Source: Morinoia aosen (taxonomy: Eukaryota; Arthropoda; Malacostraca; Amphipoda; Talitridae). Taken from it: 64,000 bases of DNA. Below, piece after piece: positions 22,301 to 32,000 of this stretch. Numbering within the stretch: the stretch's first letter is position 1; each line of letters starts with the position of its first letter. The stretch covers positions 52,482,859 to 52,546,858 of the forward strand of contig CM059575.1 of NCBI GenBank assembly GCA_030386875.1. The letters are read 5' to 3'. The notes under the pieces were generated by a model. That model was given only the letters and a program-made list of their open reading frames with translations. It had not been told where the DNA came from and searched no databases. The position numbers and the translations under genes are program-made.

Positions 22301-22726
22301 TTGATGAGCTAAAATACCATCAGTTGTCATATAGCATACAACCACAATAACACATTCTCTGGCATGCATTCTTTCACACTTTATTACTAACAGATCTTCA
22401 CTCTCAGGTTCATTTCCAACAGGAATTTCTTCTAATTTCCAATTTAGAGCATTTTTTACAATGAGACCAACTCCACCACCTCTTTTTTGCCAACTTACAC
22501 GCCCTTTTCCAATCATATAGTACTTGCTCTCCTTACATTTTAAACTGACTCTATCACGCATTTGGGTCTCTACTACACCAACACAATCCAAATCTCCATT
22601 CTCAAATTCTGCTACAAGGTCATTTAACTTTCCTGCATTCCATCCACGCACATTTATACATCCAAACCTTACAACACTATTGGACAATTCACGACATTTT
22701 TCATTTTTGCTCTGACAGCTTTCCAT
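19310..22726 (-). CDS. LINE ORF2: endonuclease / reverse transcriptase, 1138 aa
   Basis: This is the enzyme for target-primed reverse transcription. The N-terminal third is an exonuclease-endonuclease-phosphatase domain (about residues 18-260). Its visible motifs are CINVRGWN (N25), VVETQ (E53), GDMNGH and SDHKMLVLE, which supply the metal- and phosphate-binding residues. The RT domain spans about residues 490-790, with RPIALGDTVCK, AFLDIEKAYDRV (catalytic D near 630), GVRQGCTLSPLLFGLY and LLYADDVVVV (YADD near 728-731). The C-terminus carries a zinc-knuckle-like CQQC...H...C motif (about 1050-1075). All catalytic residues I can check are present and no stop interrupts the frame. The ATG follows directly on the ORF1 stop (TGA then ATG), in the same frame. 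Plus-strand open frames across this region are shadows. Confidence 0.95.
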   Translation of the reverse strand: MESCQSKNEKCRELSNSVVRFGCINVRGWNAGKLNDLVAEFENGDLDCVGVVETQMRDRVSLKCKESKYYMIGKGRVSWQKRGGGVGLIVKNALNWKLEEIPVGNEPESEDLLVIKCERMHARECVIVVVCYMTTDGILAHQENVKKYEILTRIVQEHCRCPLIVMGDMNGHVGILGEPVNANGQKLIDFCDENELENLNVTIGNGLHTWQSKECKSAIDYMIVNSRARACVKKMFVDEDDFDIDSDHKMLVLEYNWGGKESMQKASRVSENWRIKMANWEEFRNDLIRCNWNRCGNVNDLNKEIARTLYDVAEQKIGRMKCRKRTGNARWFTSEIKEERMRRKTLNKKQRCMRKMYERRRITEDEWRSVWNEYKDQQKKVKRMINEARVKEERHQVENLRKKGPDGIKDWYRFIQGNDRGSEVQVDELVVNGCSVQDRMQMVKAVEEYWEDIGGMNEQVTDDEPINFLIDEHELQMEDEITCEEIVSFLKKVKNGKACGPDKIPYEFYKCGGESVVSMLKCLFDEIWKSERVPDDWNKCNVVLLHKGGHKSMKELKNYRPIALGDTVCKIFCGILNERMKNLVEELGVLGEEQNGFRQDRRGEDNLFVVSEIIERMKKDNKKVYLAFLDIEKAYDRVDRVRLFEILRKVGFSRKIVNIVQSLYENTSAIYRLGNLETGQVRSVRGVRQGCTLSPLLFGLYTEELAVRLRGSGLGLKVGNERLSCLLYADDVVVVSECGHELQRMLDIVNGYSTDFKMNFGADKSKVMVINSDETDRDRLWNIGEIRIGRTKEYKYLGCMISEDGCTRTKGEKVAKAMQWSGRLGSVARYRANKYKCVRGMWKYVAVPSVMYGMSALAWNGSDLEKLDVIQNKVGRVALGAPKWTAIEAIRGDLGWSLFSERMMKAVLNYKVRIERMQNSRWVRRIFEWNLSVSYWEKVCWGHARKLSMQKIIHVRIGRPVDDWSLINVGGVGPEWDCKRWKKEIERQTKEYGLNKWKLSMMRKPTLNWYMKKKAPKFELFYDGSFGSQLLFAVRCKSLSVNRRTWRWNENNNRLCQQCNGGVEETIEHFVLECSKYEQERESLMNVVFEQYGENEWNARCAEDDCGMSCLAGLDQECNASITEAMKVFLVRAWSKRQ

Positions 22727-23902
22727 TCATCCAGTTCCACCTTCCATTACAATATGAGTACACCCAATCCACTGGATGTATCTCCTGGAGAGTTTCATCT
22801 CACCTTCTTGAGTAAGGTGGACTCCATCTCCACGAAAACACCCACTCTGGATCAGGTTATCCATATCAAGGAAGCTGGAACCCATTTCACGCTTTCTCAT
22901 ACTCTCAGCTTTCATACTCATAATCCTTTCATGCACTTCCCTATTCACCTCCTTTCGCACCCTTTCATACTCCTCACCACATGCAGGCCTTCTCAGCAGG
23001 CTGGTCACAGCCACTCTTACATTCTTCTTTCGTGCCCTTTCAACAACATTCATAATTGCATTCACCGTACGCTCTCTCCCACATTCAAGCAATCCATTGC
23101 CACCTCCTTGCAGTACAACCATCCCTTCATCCATTCCATCTATCACATCCTCAGCATGCCTACAAATCTCATTCACTCCCTTTCCTCTCATGCTCGTACA
23201 TCCACTACGGTCAGTCATACTCACAAACCTATCCACATTCTTCACCATGCTGTCACCACATATTCTAATCGTAGGTCTCACTCTCCCTTTCATACTACTC
23301 TTTCGTTCAACTCTTCCACTCACATCACTCTTTCCATCCATCTTCCTTTCATTCACTTCCACTACAGGCGCCTGCACCTCATGTGGCATATCAACAGGTT
23401 GCTCCTTCACTCTCTTCCCATTCGTACTTCTTTCATCATGCTCATTCATCCTTCTACTCTCATCTGGCACATTTGCACCACCATTCACTTCATTTATTGC
23501 ATTCACACTCCTTGCACCATCATCCACTTCATTTGCACTCCTTGCGCCATCATCCACTTCATTTGCACTCCTTGCACCACCACCATTTACATCTTCATTC
23601 ACTGCATTTGCACCATTCTCATTCTTTCCTTCATTCAACTTCCTTTCATCCTTCAAATCAGCCTCTAAAGCAACCATCAGAATTGTCAATCTCTCAACCT
23701 CCTCTTCCAACTTCTTTCTCTCGTCAGTCAAACATTTCCAGCACGTAAACACAAGATCATTCAACTTCCTCCGACTCATCTCTCTCAAACCTTTGCATGC
23801 ATCCATATCTACCCACTCTTTACAAGTCATGCACTCAATCTCCTCATCCATTCCACTTGCACCTCCCTTCCTACGACCAGTCCTATTTCTTGCCATCCTC
23901 AA
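22727..23902 (-). CDS. LINE ORF1: PHD-like finger plus SGNH esterase, 391 aa
   Basis: The protein opens with a Cys-rich PHD-like finger (CMTCKEWVDMDACKG ... CWKC, about residues 24-57). A short coiled-coil candidate follows (ERKKLEEEVERL, about 60-90). Next is a low-complexity Asn/Glu/Asp segment with short repeats (NEVDDGARSA), then an SGNH/GDSL-type esterase domain. Esterase motifs are ICGDSMVKN (block I Ser), VVLQGGGNGL (Gly/Asn block) and DGVHL near the end (D359, H362), so the Ser-Asp-His set appears intact. ORF1 proteins of this type are known from CR1-like LINEs and probably act in the RNP or on lipids or membranes; their exact role is uncertain. The stop is TGA at 22729-22727. Confidence 0.88.
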   Translation of the reverse strand: MRMARNRTGRRKGGASGMDEEIECMTCKEWVDMDACKGLREMSRRKLNDLVFTCWKCLTDERKKLEEEVERLTILMVALEADLKDERKLNEGKNENGANAVNEDVNGGGARSANEVDDGARSANEVDDGARSVNAINEVNGGANVPDESRRMNEHDERSTNGKRVKEQPVDMPHEVQAPVVEVNERKMDGKSDVSGRVERKSSMKGRVRPTIRICGDSMVKNVDRFVSMTDRSGCTSMRGKGVNEICRHAEDVIDGMDEGMVVLQGGGNGLLECGRERTVNAIMNVVERARKKNVRVAVTSLLRRPACGEEYERVRKEVNREVHERIMSMKAESMRKREMGSSFLDMDNLIQSGCFRGDGVHLTQEGEMKLSRRYIQWIGCTHIVMEGGTG

Positions 23903-24045
23903 ACACAGACTTCTATCTCAGTACAAATTTCACAGGCAGAAGAAGTCTTCACTCATTGCCAGTAGCAGGAGTCATGGGTGGAGGCATGGAGATGTGACTA
24001 AAAAAAAACCATGCCGTTTATTTTTAAAAACACGTTTTGGTAAAT

Positions 24046-24567
24046 GTTGAGGACTTGACCATAATCGATTTTCCACTTTTTGATCAACAAAGATTGTTGA
24101 TCAGACCAAAATAAACAAGTTTTCTTCAATGCACTTTCTGACGGAAATGAGTATTTTAAAAGTTATGGCGTTAAATGAGTTACCGGAACTCCAGTGTGCA
24201 TCACCCTATTACAAACGTAAAGAGGTTGGGTCGTGAGGGGTAGCCACAGTTCTTTTAGTTTTATAGTTTTCACTAAAAGAACTGTTGCTACCCCTCGCGA
24301 CCCAACCTCTTTACGTTTGTAATAGGGGTTTGCTCTTTGTCGGCTTGGTTGGCGCGCGGGAACGCCTGTTTACTTTCACGTCGGACTGCGCGGTGTATTT
24401 TTCCTCGCCTCAAACACTGGAGTTACGGTAACTCATTTAATGCCATAACTTTTAAAATACTTATTTCCGCCGGAAAGTGCATTGAAGAAAACTTGTTTAT
24501 TTTAGTCTCATCAACAATCTTTATTGATCAAAGAGTGGAAAATCGATTATGGTCAAGTCCTCAACAT
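24046..24567. mobile_element. palindromic MITE-like element, copy 1
   Basis: Long inverted arms of roughly 150 bp lie at about 24046-24192 and 24414-24567. Both contain ACAAGTTTTCTTCAATGCAC or its complement. A second copy of the same arm family is at 31.5-32.0 kb. A separate smaller palindrome sits between the arms. Confidence 0.75.
24204..24327. repeat. 56-bp inverted repeat with 12-bp spacer
   Basis: Arms 24204-24259 and 24272-24327 match at 54 of 56 positions. The left arm starts CCCTATTACAAACGTAAAGA. It is nested inside the larger inverted repeat and can form a very stable hairpin, probably a MITE-like insertion. Confidence 0.85.
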
Positions 24568-25207
24568 TTACCCACATTTTTTGTACAAAAAAAAACCGTG
24601 GCCAAAAAAAGTGGATATTTTTTTTTTTTTTTTAATATTTTGTCTGAAAATAACTCAGCAAGAAAAAAAACCACGTTACATTATTTGTTTTCATGTCAAA
24701 TTACAAAATAAAACAACATACTTCTTAACTGATGGTTTTCCATGGTTTTATGAAATTGTTCATTTTCTGCGGTTTCATGCTTTGATATTACATTTATTTT
24801 ACAATACATGTGAATGACCTTCAACTCCCAAATTGGTGTGTTATAATAACATATCTTTACTTATGGTCATTGATAGAGATGTGACTAAAAAACAATGCTG
24901 TTTTTTAAATAAAACATGTTATTTATACAAAAATTATGAATAAAAAATATAGAAATTAATATATATATGTGACCTCAAAAATCCAATGCTGTTTTTTTTT
25001 AAAACATTGTTTATTAATAGAAAAATCTTGATTAAAAAACATGGCTATTATATTTTATGGGACCAAAAAAACTTTTTTAAAAAAAATTTTAAAAAAATCA
25101 TGACTAAAAAAACACGGATGTAAATATCAGGAAAATTTTTTTTTAATCGAATTGTCTTTAGAAACTTATAAACAATGAATGCTGTTAATATTGAAATCAT
25201 GTTTATA

Positions 25208-25452
25208 AGAACTGTACTAGGTCTTAGAATAAAATATCTACAAAGAATCTATTCACTCCATAAAACCTTTCGGAGACCAGCTCCATCCTCAATCATTCAG
25301 TAAAATTTGGTGAAATGGATAATAAATTTTCACTGTTCCTCTGAAAAACATTTGACTGAATGACTAACTGAGGATGGAGCTAGTCTCCAAAAGGTTTTAT
25401 AGAGTGAATAGATTCTTTGTGGATATTTTATTCTAAGACCTGGTATGGTTCT
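25208..25452. repeat. inverted repeat containing a Penelope-like 3' motif
   Basis: Arms of about 95 bp (25208-25301 and 25355-25452) surround a ~53-bp spacer. Each arm carries a variant of GGAGACCAGCTCCATCCTCA next to TAAAACCTTTC. The same motif lies beside the Penelope-like coding remnant at 38.49-38.52 kb, so the arms are probably two opposed Penelope-like 3' ends. Confidence 0.7.
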
Positions 25453-25887
25453 AATGGATATTAATATATCTTGTGTGACCAAAAAATCTATGCTGTTTTT
25501 TTAATGTTTTCGTTACAAAAAAGTCATGACTAAAAAATACAGATATTAATATACTTTATTTTATCATAAACAACCATGCTGTTTTTTTGAAAAACATCTT
25601 TTTTATAGAAAATCATGATTAAAAAATGTGGATATCAATATAGGCTATTTTATGTGCCAAAAAAAAACCATGCTGTTTTTTTTTAAATCATGTTTTCTTT
25701 ACAAAAAAATCATGACTAAAAAACATGGATTTTAATGACTTTTTGTGAAAAAAACATGATTTTTAAAATGTCATGTTTTTTTATTTAGATAAAATTTAAT
25801 AATGCTCATGTTTTTTGTAAAAAATATTTTTTTCAAAAAGTATGGTTTTTTGGTCAGAATATAAATTAATATCCATGTTTTTTTACA

Positions 25888-26172
25888 GATTAGATTAGTC
25901 ATTAGTTTTAGCCTCCCTACCCAGCAACAAATGCGATCCAAAGATAGGAAGGAAGATTATGAAACAAGATCAAAGTTGAAGAAGACAGTAGTAGGTGCTG
26001 AAAAACAGCACAGCAGTCAACCGAAAAAAGGTGGTCCTCAACATAACAAAAATATTTTATTTCAACAAAAAGGAGGCCTACCTAACTCTCAGCTTGGGCC
26101 CTCACATTGTCCCCCTGGGAGCGCTAGTTCCCATAGATACAATAATTCTATCCCCCTGAGGGGATGTTTTTT
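25888..26172 (-). repeat. family-A dispersed repeat, inverted copy
   Basis: Nearly full-length copy of the repeat that recurs from 34 to 62 kb, and the only long copy here in minus orientation. On the minus strand it starts with the CCCTCAGGGGGATAGA head, continues through GTGAGGGCCCAAGCTGAGAG and GACTGCTGTGCTGTTTTTCA, and ends in GTAGGGAGGCTAAAACTAAT. Confidence 0.8.
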
Positions 26173-26783
26173 TTTTTTTACAAAGAAGTCGTGACCAAAA
26201 AATGAATAATAAAAATTTTTTAATACAAAAAACATGTTTTTAAAAAAATGATATTTTTGGTAACATAAAATATGTTAATATCCATGAGTATAAGGCAAAA
26301 CTTTTTATAAAAAATACATAAAATGAAACAGCATGGTTTTTTGGTCGCATAAAATATATTCATATCCAGGTTTTCTTACACATCATCGTATGTAAAAAAA
26401 CATTTAAAAAAAAACAGCATGGGGTTTTTTAGGTCTCATAAATATATTCATGTTTTTTAGTCATGATTTTTTAGTACAAAAACATTTTTTTGGTCTCATA
26501 AATATATTATTCATGTTTTTTCAGTCATGATTTTTTAGTAAAAAACATGTTTTTTTTTTGAAAAACTGCATGGGGCTTTTTAGGTCACATAAAATATATT
26601 GTTTTTTAGTCATGATTCTTTGTAAAAAAACAGCATCGTTATATTTGGTTCGAGAAAATATATTAATATTCATTTTTATTAGTCAGAATTTTTTGTAAAA
26701 AAACATGTTTTTTAAAAAAAAGCATATTTATTTGGTCACCTAAAATATATTATCAATGGTTTTTAGTCATTTTTTTCTAATGA

Positions 26784-27093
26784 AAACATAAAAAAGAAAC
26801 CATACAGTAAAAGTGGTGGCAGATAACCCACAATTACCTAGAGGAGTCTAAGAGGTACAGCATGAGCCACAGAACTTATATTGATGGAGTCAAAATGCAG
26901 AGCTTATTATCTCTGCAATGTCTGATTTTTTTGGTCACATAAAAATAAAATCAGACATAGTAGAGATAGTAAGCTCTGAATTTTGACTCCATCAATATAA
27001 GTTCTGTGGCTTCTGCTGTTCCTCTTAGGTGCCCCTAGGTAATTGTAGGTTATCTGCCACCACTTTTACTGTATGGTTTCTTTTTGATGTTTT
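26784..27093. repeat. long palindrome, arms ~150 bp, spacer ~11 bp
   Basis: The left arm (26784-26931) contains ACAGTAAAAGTGGTGGCAGA. The right arm (26943-27093) is its diverged inverted copy, ending CACTTTTACTGTATGGTTTC. The arms have accumulated several substitutions and small indels. Non-coding, MITE-like. Confidence 0.85.
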
Positions 27094-27150
27094 TATAACA
27101 ATAAAATGACTAAAAAACATGGATATTAATATATTTTAGGTGTCCAAAAA

Positions 27151-28416
27151 AAAACCCAGACATATACTTAACAAAATTTAAGTGTGCAATAAACCAAAAC
27201 AAACAAAAAAACAAATAAAAAAACACGTTTTTCTGCAAAAAAAGCGCAATCAAATAAAACCGTTTTTTTTTGCATCACTATGGAGGCATCAAGCGCTTTA
27301 TGGGCAACTGCAGCCCCCCTGAACCTTCAAAAAAAACACAATGCAGACCCAGGTTAGTAATTAATTGTAGAAAATGATGCATAACAGTAGTTATATTATT
27401 GAATGTACTGAAATTTGTCTTTAAGACTTCGACTGCAATTAAGGAGGCCATCTGGGTAAAAAAAGTCCGTTATTTATGGATGGATTTCTGTGAAATTTTC
27501 ACAGCAGCTGTGAAATGATGCATAGATCATTTGTTATTTGACAAAATTATTGTAGCTGCACTTTATTTTTTTTTTTTTTTGAAAAATATGATAAAATAGG
27601 GGATTTTGTAAAATCTATCTCCTTCTACAAGTTTGAAGTTACAAAACCAGTAAGTTACTTCATTTTTAGATTGCTTATATGTCTATATAACCATAAGCAA
27701 TAGAGAATTTTGATAACTTCTTTTTGTGGATTTTGGGAATTAAAAAAAAAAATTAGGGTAATGCATCAAATATCGAACTGAACTGATTATCAAACAACTT
27801 TGGTAATATGCACGTAATAAATTTAGTAAGCATCCGAACTTGCTCAGTGCCGGTGATCTTACATCTTAAACTCCTTTTTTAGTGATAAAAACTCATTTCT
27901 GTGAGCTGCAAACTGCTACCAGCTGTTACGAATGTATTTTCTGTATGACCCTTACAAATTGGTCATATTTTTTCACTTGAAAAATCATACGCACCTTGGG
28001 AAAATTGCGACAGTTTAATTGTTGTTGGGTCACCGTCAACCTCCAGCCATAACTAGAAAGTAGTGTTGTCATATGATGTTCTGTTGCTGTATTTTTTTCT
28101 TTTTCGCCAAAACCTTGATAATTATCCTATGTTCAACATTCAGTTCCTTTTTCATGTCGGTATTAATTAGTGAACAAAGGTTTTCGAATCAAAATTCCTT
28201 ATAAATCATGAATATATGCCTCAAACAAGGCTTTTCGGTTCTTAATTCTTTTAAATATCTGAATCGATCTATTGAACGCCTGTTTCATTTCCTTAAAATA
28301 TTGTATATACATAGCAATTGCGTGTTTTGCATTCATCTATATATGGTTCTATGTTTATTTCAGGCAATTGATAGTACAAACTAACCTTTAGATGAGAAAA
28401 ACAAGTGTTTACAGAG
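27151..28416. other. stretch without recognisable gene
   Basis: AT-rich with long A and T runs; no gene, array or palindrome recognised. Confidence 0.4.
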
Positions 28417-28560
28417 ATGGCTCCCACTCGCAAGAAATACAGCAAAGAGAACCTATTACGTGCTATTGCCTAGGTTCAAAATGGATCCTCAACATACCAA
28501 GCTGCGTCAGTAAAATATGGCATTCCAATTGCAACAATCACTATTTTACGTTCTCGTTAC
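28417..28560 (+). pseudogene. pogo/Tigger-type transposase, N-terminal HTH fragment
   Basis: From ATG 28417 the frame reads MAPTRKKYSKENLLRAIA, then TAG (28471-28473). It continues in frame as VQNGSSTYQAASVKYGIPIA. This is the Psq-type helix-turn-helix that opens pogo/Tigger/CENP-B-like transposases (the usual pattern is a basic start, then AV.NG.S...AA..YGIP..T). The rest of the transposase is absent, so this is a broken N-terminal remnant. Confidence 0.65.
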
Positions 28561-28697
28561 TTCTTGAGATTACTGGCCTCGGTAATCTAAACAATAAACC
28601 CATTTCTCCGATCGATTTGTTACTATCCCTTACCGGGCCTTAAACCCCATGATAGACTCAAGGGAGGTGCTACAGAAAATTAGCAACCTTCCACAAG

Positions 28698-28797
28698 CCT
28701 ATGGCAATATATACGGACGGGCTTAACATTACAAAGTGTATTATACGGGTAAAAGTTCAATAAAAAGTCAATTTAATTACTGAAGAATATATTTGTG
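28698..28797. repeat. 100-bp direct repeat, left copy
   Basis: This starts GCCTATGGCAATATATACGG and is repeated with few changes at 29316-29413, on the other side of the second SINE. Confidence 0.85.
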
Positions 28798-28913
28798 GGA
28801 GGAACGCCTTGTTATTTGTACAGAGGGTCTGTTGTGCAGGGGGGGGGGGGAATCCCCCCTTGGCACAATTGATAATCCCCTCTGCACAACGAACTTTAAT
28901 CAGTTTTCTCTGT

Positions 28914-29195
28914 TGTACTCGTCGTAGCCGTGCGGCTATCGAACCCGCCTCCGTGTAGGCAGACCCTGGTTCGAGTCCCGGCGCTGGTGGCGATTTTCTC
29001 TTTTGGGTATAAGGGAAAAATTTCAAGCACAATACCCCACTCTACCCAGGTGTCGGAAATGGGTACCGGTCTTGACCGGGGGAAAGCGTCCTGGCGTTAA
29101 TTATAAGGCATTTGAAAATCCAATGTACAAGGTGATATGTATCAGGCTTGAAATTGGAAATAAAGCATCCGTAGATGCCTTCATTATTGATTTAT
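28914..29195 (+). mobile_element. tRNA-derived SINE, copy 2 (uninterrupted)
   Basis: The tRNA-like head has GTCGTAGCCGTGCGGCTA (A-box region) and GGTTCGAGTCC (B box, 28971-28981). The body includes GAAATGGGTACCGG, GCGTCCTGG and TATAAGGCATTTGAAAAT. The tail has GGCTTGAAATTGGAAATAAA followed by GCATCCGTAGATGCC. The head resembles a tRNA with a GCCG..CGG D-stem, perhaps Ser/Leu type, but it does not fold as a clean tRNA. The tail matches the LINE end at 18.92 kb. Confidence 0.85.
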
Positions 29196-29315
29196 TTGTG
29201 TGAAAGTCTGTTGTGTCTGTTTACTGTAAGTATAATTGGCTAGGTATAGTCTTGAGACATATCTAGTTGCACGGAAGTCCATTGAGTTAAAAAGGAATTT
29301 ATTTCGTGTCGATTA

Positions 29316-29413
29316 GCCTATGGCAATATATACGGACGTGCTTAACATTACAAAGTGAATTATACGGGTCAAAGGTCAATAAAAAGTCAATTTAATTACT
29401 GAAGAATATATTT
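29316..29413. repeat. 100-bp direct repeat, right copy
   Basis: Partner of 28698-28797. The spacing between copies is 618 bp. The block between them contains a G-run (about 28839-28850) and the SINE. Confidence 0.85.
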
Positions 29414-31500
29414 GTTACAAAAATAAGTAAAATAAAATAATATCTCCGTCTTAACTGTATACAACCTCGGTCTACCTCCCCAGACGATATAGGCTACGTT
29501 GCAGTACTTAGCCATAATTGTAAATCTAAGATATAGAAAATGTACTGTAGTATAAAGAAGAAGGCGCTCCTTAAATATATTGATATAGGGTATCTCACAG
29601 CCTTTTTTCCCTAATCCTAGATAGGCCTACATAGTTTTTAGTAAGTTGTGTTCGGATTCAAAATTCGAACAAAAAACTGTTTGGATCAAAATTCTTGTTC
29701 GATTCATGTTCGATATTGATGAAATTATGTTATTAAAGAGTTTGATTTTTAGAACAATGAATAAATTCCAACAATCTACGTTGTCTTTAAAGCGACATCA
29801 CAGAACAAGAAAGCAACTGTTCAAGAATAATCTTGAGGCCCGCAACAGTTATTCAGAGCAAAAGTTACCGATTTATGAAGGTTGTTTCTAGACACACATG
29901 GTTTCTGTTCGATATTTGATGAATTACCCTACCTTATTTTTCTTTTTTTTTCATGTGGTGTAATTTTCAAAATAATAAATGTATCAAAAAATGCTATTGC
30001 TTATGGATACACCTTGCTAAGCCCTATCGAATGGTATATAATCCATTCTCGTAGCTCTAAAATTGTGGAAGGAGATACATTTGAGAAACCAATTATCAGT
30101 TTCCAGAAAAATGTGTTTTTTCACAAAAAAAAAATGTTTTTCTTTTTATCTTTTGAACTACAGGGTTTTTTACAATGAACTCTTGAGCGTTTGTAGCACT
30201 TTTCAAGCCCTTTCGATTGGTATAATTTACATTGTTGTAGCTCTGTAACTCTGGGAAAAAATATACAACAAAAGAGAATAGGTGTAATTCTTGAAAACAA
30301 CCAATTTTTTTAATTTTTAATTTTTTTTTTCAACCAAAATAAGTTTTTTGTCAAGTCAACTTCTTTTTTATAGCTCTTTTCAAGCCCTTTGGATTGGTGT
30401 GCTCGCCTTAGCCGTAGCTATGATACTGCAGCTGTCATCAAGCTATGAATGAAAGCTGCGGTATCATAGATACGGCAGAACAGCTAAATTCTGAAATTGT
30501 CAAAAATTATAAAACAATATTTACTCAGCGTTAGAATGTTTCATTTGAATAATGGAAGCACTTTGAGTAGCCCATTAACGAACTATAATGCCATTCCTGC
30601 AGAGAAACACGCTCAATTGACCCCCAATAATGAGGGGGGGGAGGGTTCAAGGTCACTCCACCCCATCGCATTCCCTCCCTCTGGTGGGCGCACTATTCGG
30701 AGTAGACGTAAACGGAAAGTACCAATGAAAGCACAAGAAAATCCTCGATAAGATGCATATAAAAACAGAAAATCAACACACATCCTGATTTCTACCCAGA
30801 CGGCCTCCTTAAACTGAAGTTCTATCACTTCAATGTTCAACTCAAATTTTTACTCGATTGTAGAGAGCAGTTTTGGAAATAGCAATACTTAACTATATTT
30901 TGCCTATATTTAGGTTTATTTGATAATTTTTTAAATTTGGTGTTATGGCTTCTGGTTGGTCAGCAGTATTATGAAAAACCCCTCCTTGATGGCTCAAGTT
31001 ACATTCAAAGTTCAAAAGCTAAAACTTCCTTCTCTTTAAAAAGTTGACAGATGATGTTCAATAAAGTCAGTAAAGTGGTCCCTACTTCATCTTTAATGGT
31101 TTGATAAATATTTATTAATAATAATGAATGTTTTATCAAGAAGCTGGTACTGTAGCAACGCTACATTTGAATGCTGGCTAATTTTGGTATTTGTTCTGTT
31201 ATTGCATCAGTGAATTTCTTCAGCATTGTAGGATACACAGCTGAATGTTTTGTCTGTCTGTTGTATCATAACTTACTTTAAGTATAGGGATTTTATTGAG
31301 TGGTTATATATTTCTTTAGTTCATTTAATGTATAATATGTAGCATACAAATATACATATCAGTGCAACAGTCAACCAGGTTATCATTTCATGACCTGTGT
31401 ACAAAACCCAAGAAAAAAAAAGGTTCCAAAGTATGCAATGACATAAATGAATTCAGTAGAATTGTTTAATACTGTAGAAAAATATTTGATAAATGTGTAG
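29414..31500. other. stretch without recognisable gene
   Basis: AT-rich. Short open frames show no domain. A perfect G-run lies near 30634. A hairpin at 30411-30476 is listed separately. Confidence 0.4.
30411..30476. repeat. 23-bp-arm hairpin
   Basis: GCCGTAGCTATGATACTGCA plus three bases (30411-30433) pairs with its inverted copy at 30454-30476 at 21 of 23 positions, with a 20-nt loop. It could be a small MITE relic. Confidence 0.7.
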
Positions 31501-31556
31501 CGTTGGGTAAAAATCGATTTGCGACTTTTCAGTGCGTAAACATCGTTAATTATGTC

Positions 31557-31985
31557 GAAATGAACAAGTTTTCTTCTATGCACTTTCCGTCGCAAATGAG
31601 TATATTACGAGTTATAGCGGTAAATAAGTTACGGTAACTCTAGTGTTTGAAGCAGCAAGTAATTCATCGACCGCGCGTCTGGCAACACTGTCATGGACGC
31701 TCTGATCCGACGCGCTCGAGCGGTTCCTGCCATCGACGACAAAAGTTAATATACTGCTATAATTTGTTATTTTTGAGTGATAATTTCTATTGAGTTATTA
31801 AATAAAAGGTCCTAAAAGTGAGTTCAGGCTCTGCAAGCTTGGCGGGATGGGCTAATAATAAATTACAAAGTATTCAAACGTACTCTAACAGCTCAATCGC
31901 GCAAAGATAAAACCTACCGCTCTAACTCGTAAAATACTTATTTGCCGCAAAAAGTGCATAGAAGAAAACTTGTTTATTTTAACCT
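31557..31985. mobile_element. palindromic MITE-like element, copy 2, truncated on the right
   Basis: The left arm (31557-31650, with AACAAGTTTTCTTCTATGCA) and the right arm (31925-31981) are inverted copies of each other and match the arms of the 24.05-24.57 kb element. The right arm stops where the RTE-like LINE tail begins, suggesting that the LINE inserted there. Confidence 0.7.
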
Positions 31986-32000
31986 AAGTGACAATGTTAG

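Larger units (their letters stand above)
18921..23990 (-). mobile_element. CR1-like non-LTR retrotransposon, nearly complete
   Basis: This minus-strand LINE has a short 5' leader (about 23990-23903), ORF1 (23902-22727), ORF2 (22726-19310) and a ~390-bp 3' untranslated region. Both ORFs are open from start to stop, so the copy is young or was recently active. The 3' end (about 18940-18921, read leftward) is a small hairpin with stem GCATC/GATGC and loop CGTT. The same tail occurs on the tRNA-SINEs in this window. The combination of PHD-like finger and esterase in ORF1 with an AP-type endonuclease and RT in ORF2 is characteristic of the CR1/L2-related groups; the exact clade is not settled. Exact 5' end and target duplication were not found. 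The 5' side abuts the AT-rich palindrome cluster. Confidence 0.85.
23991..27150. repeat. AT-rich inverted-repeat cluster with a recurrent ~100-bp unit
   Basis: A degenerate unit recurs many times. It contains GACCAAAAAACCATGCTG, then AAACATG runs, then TCATGACTAAAAAACATGG and ATATTAATATATTTTA. Units read in one direction from 23990 to about 25770 and in the opposite direction from about 25850 to 26780, then flip back at 27100. The whole is thus a large imperfect palindrome, interrupted by smaller palindromes and by one inverted family-A copy. No coding potential. Confidence 0.75.

Noticed and set aside
20058..23668. Plus-strand frames of 100-317 codons opposite the LINE
   Set aside because: Shadows of ORF1 and ORF2; Ser/His/Phe-rich with no domain.
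28914..28990. Functional tRNA gene
   Set aside because: The A- and B-box-like words are present, but the cloverleaf is not clean and the unit continues into a SINE body and tail.
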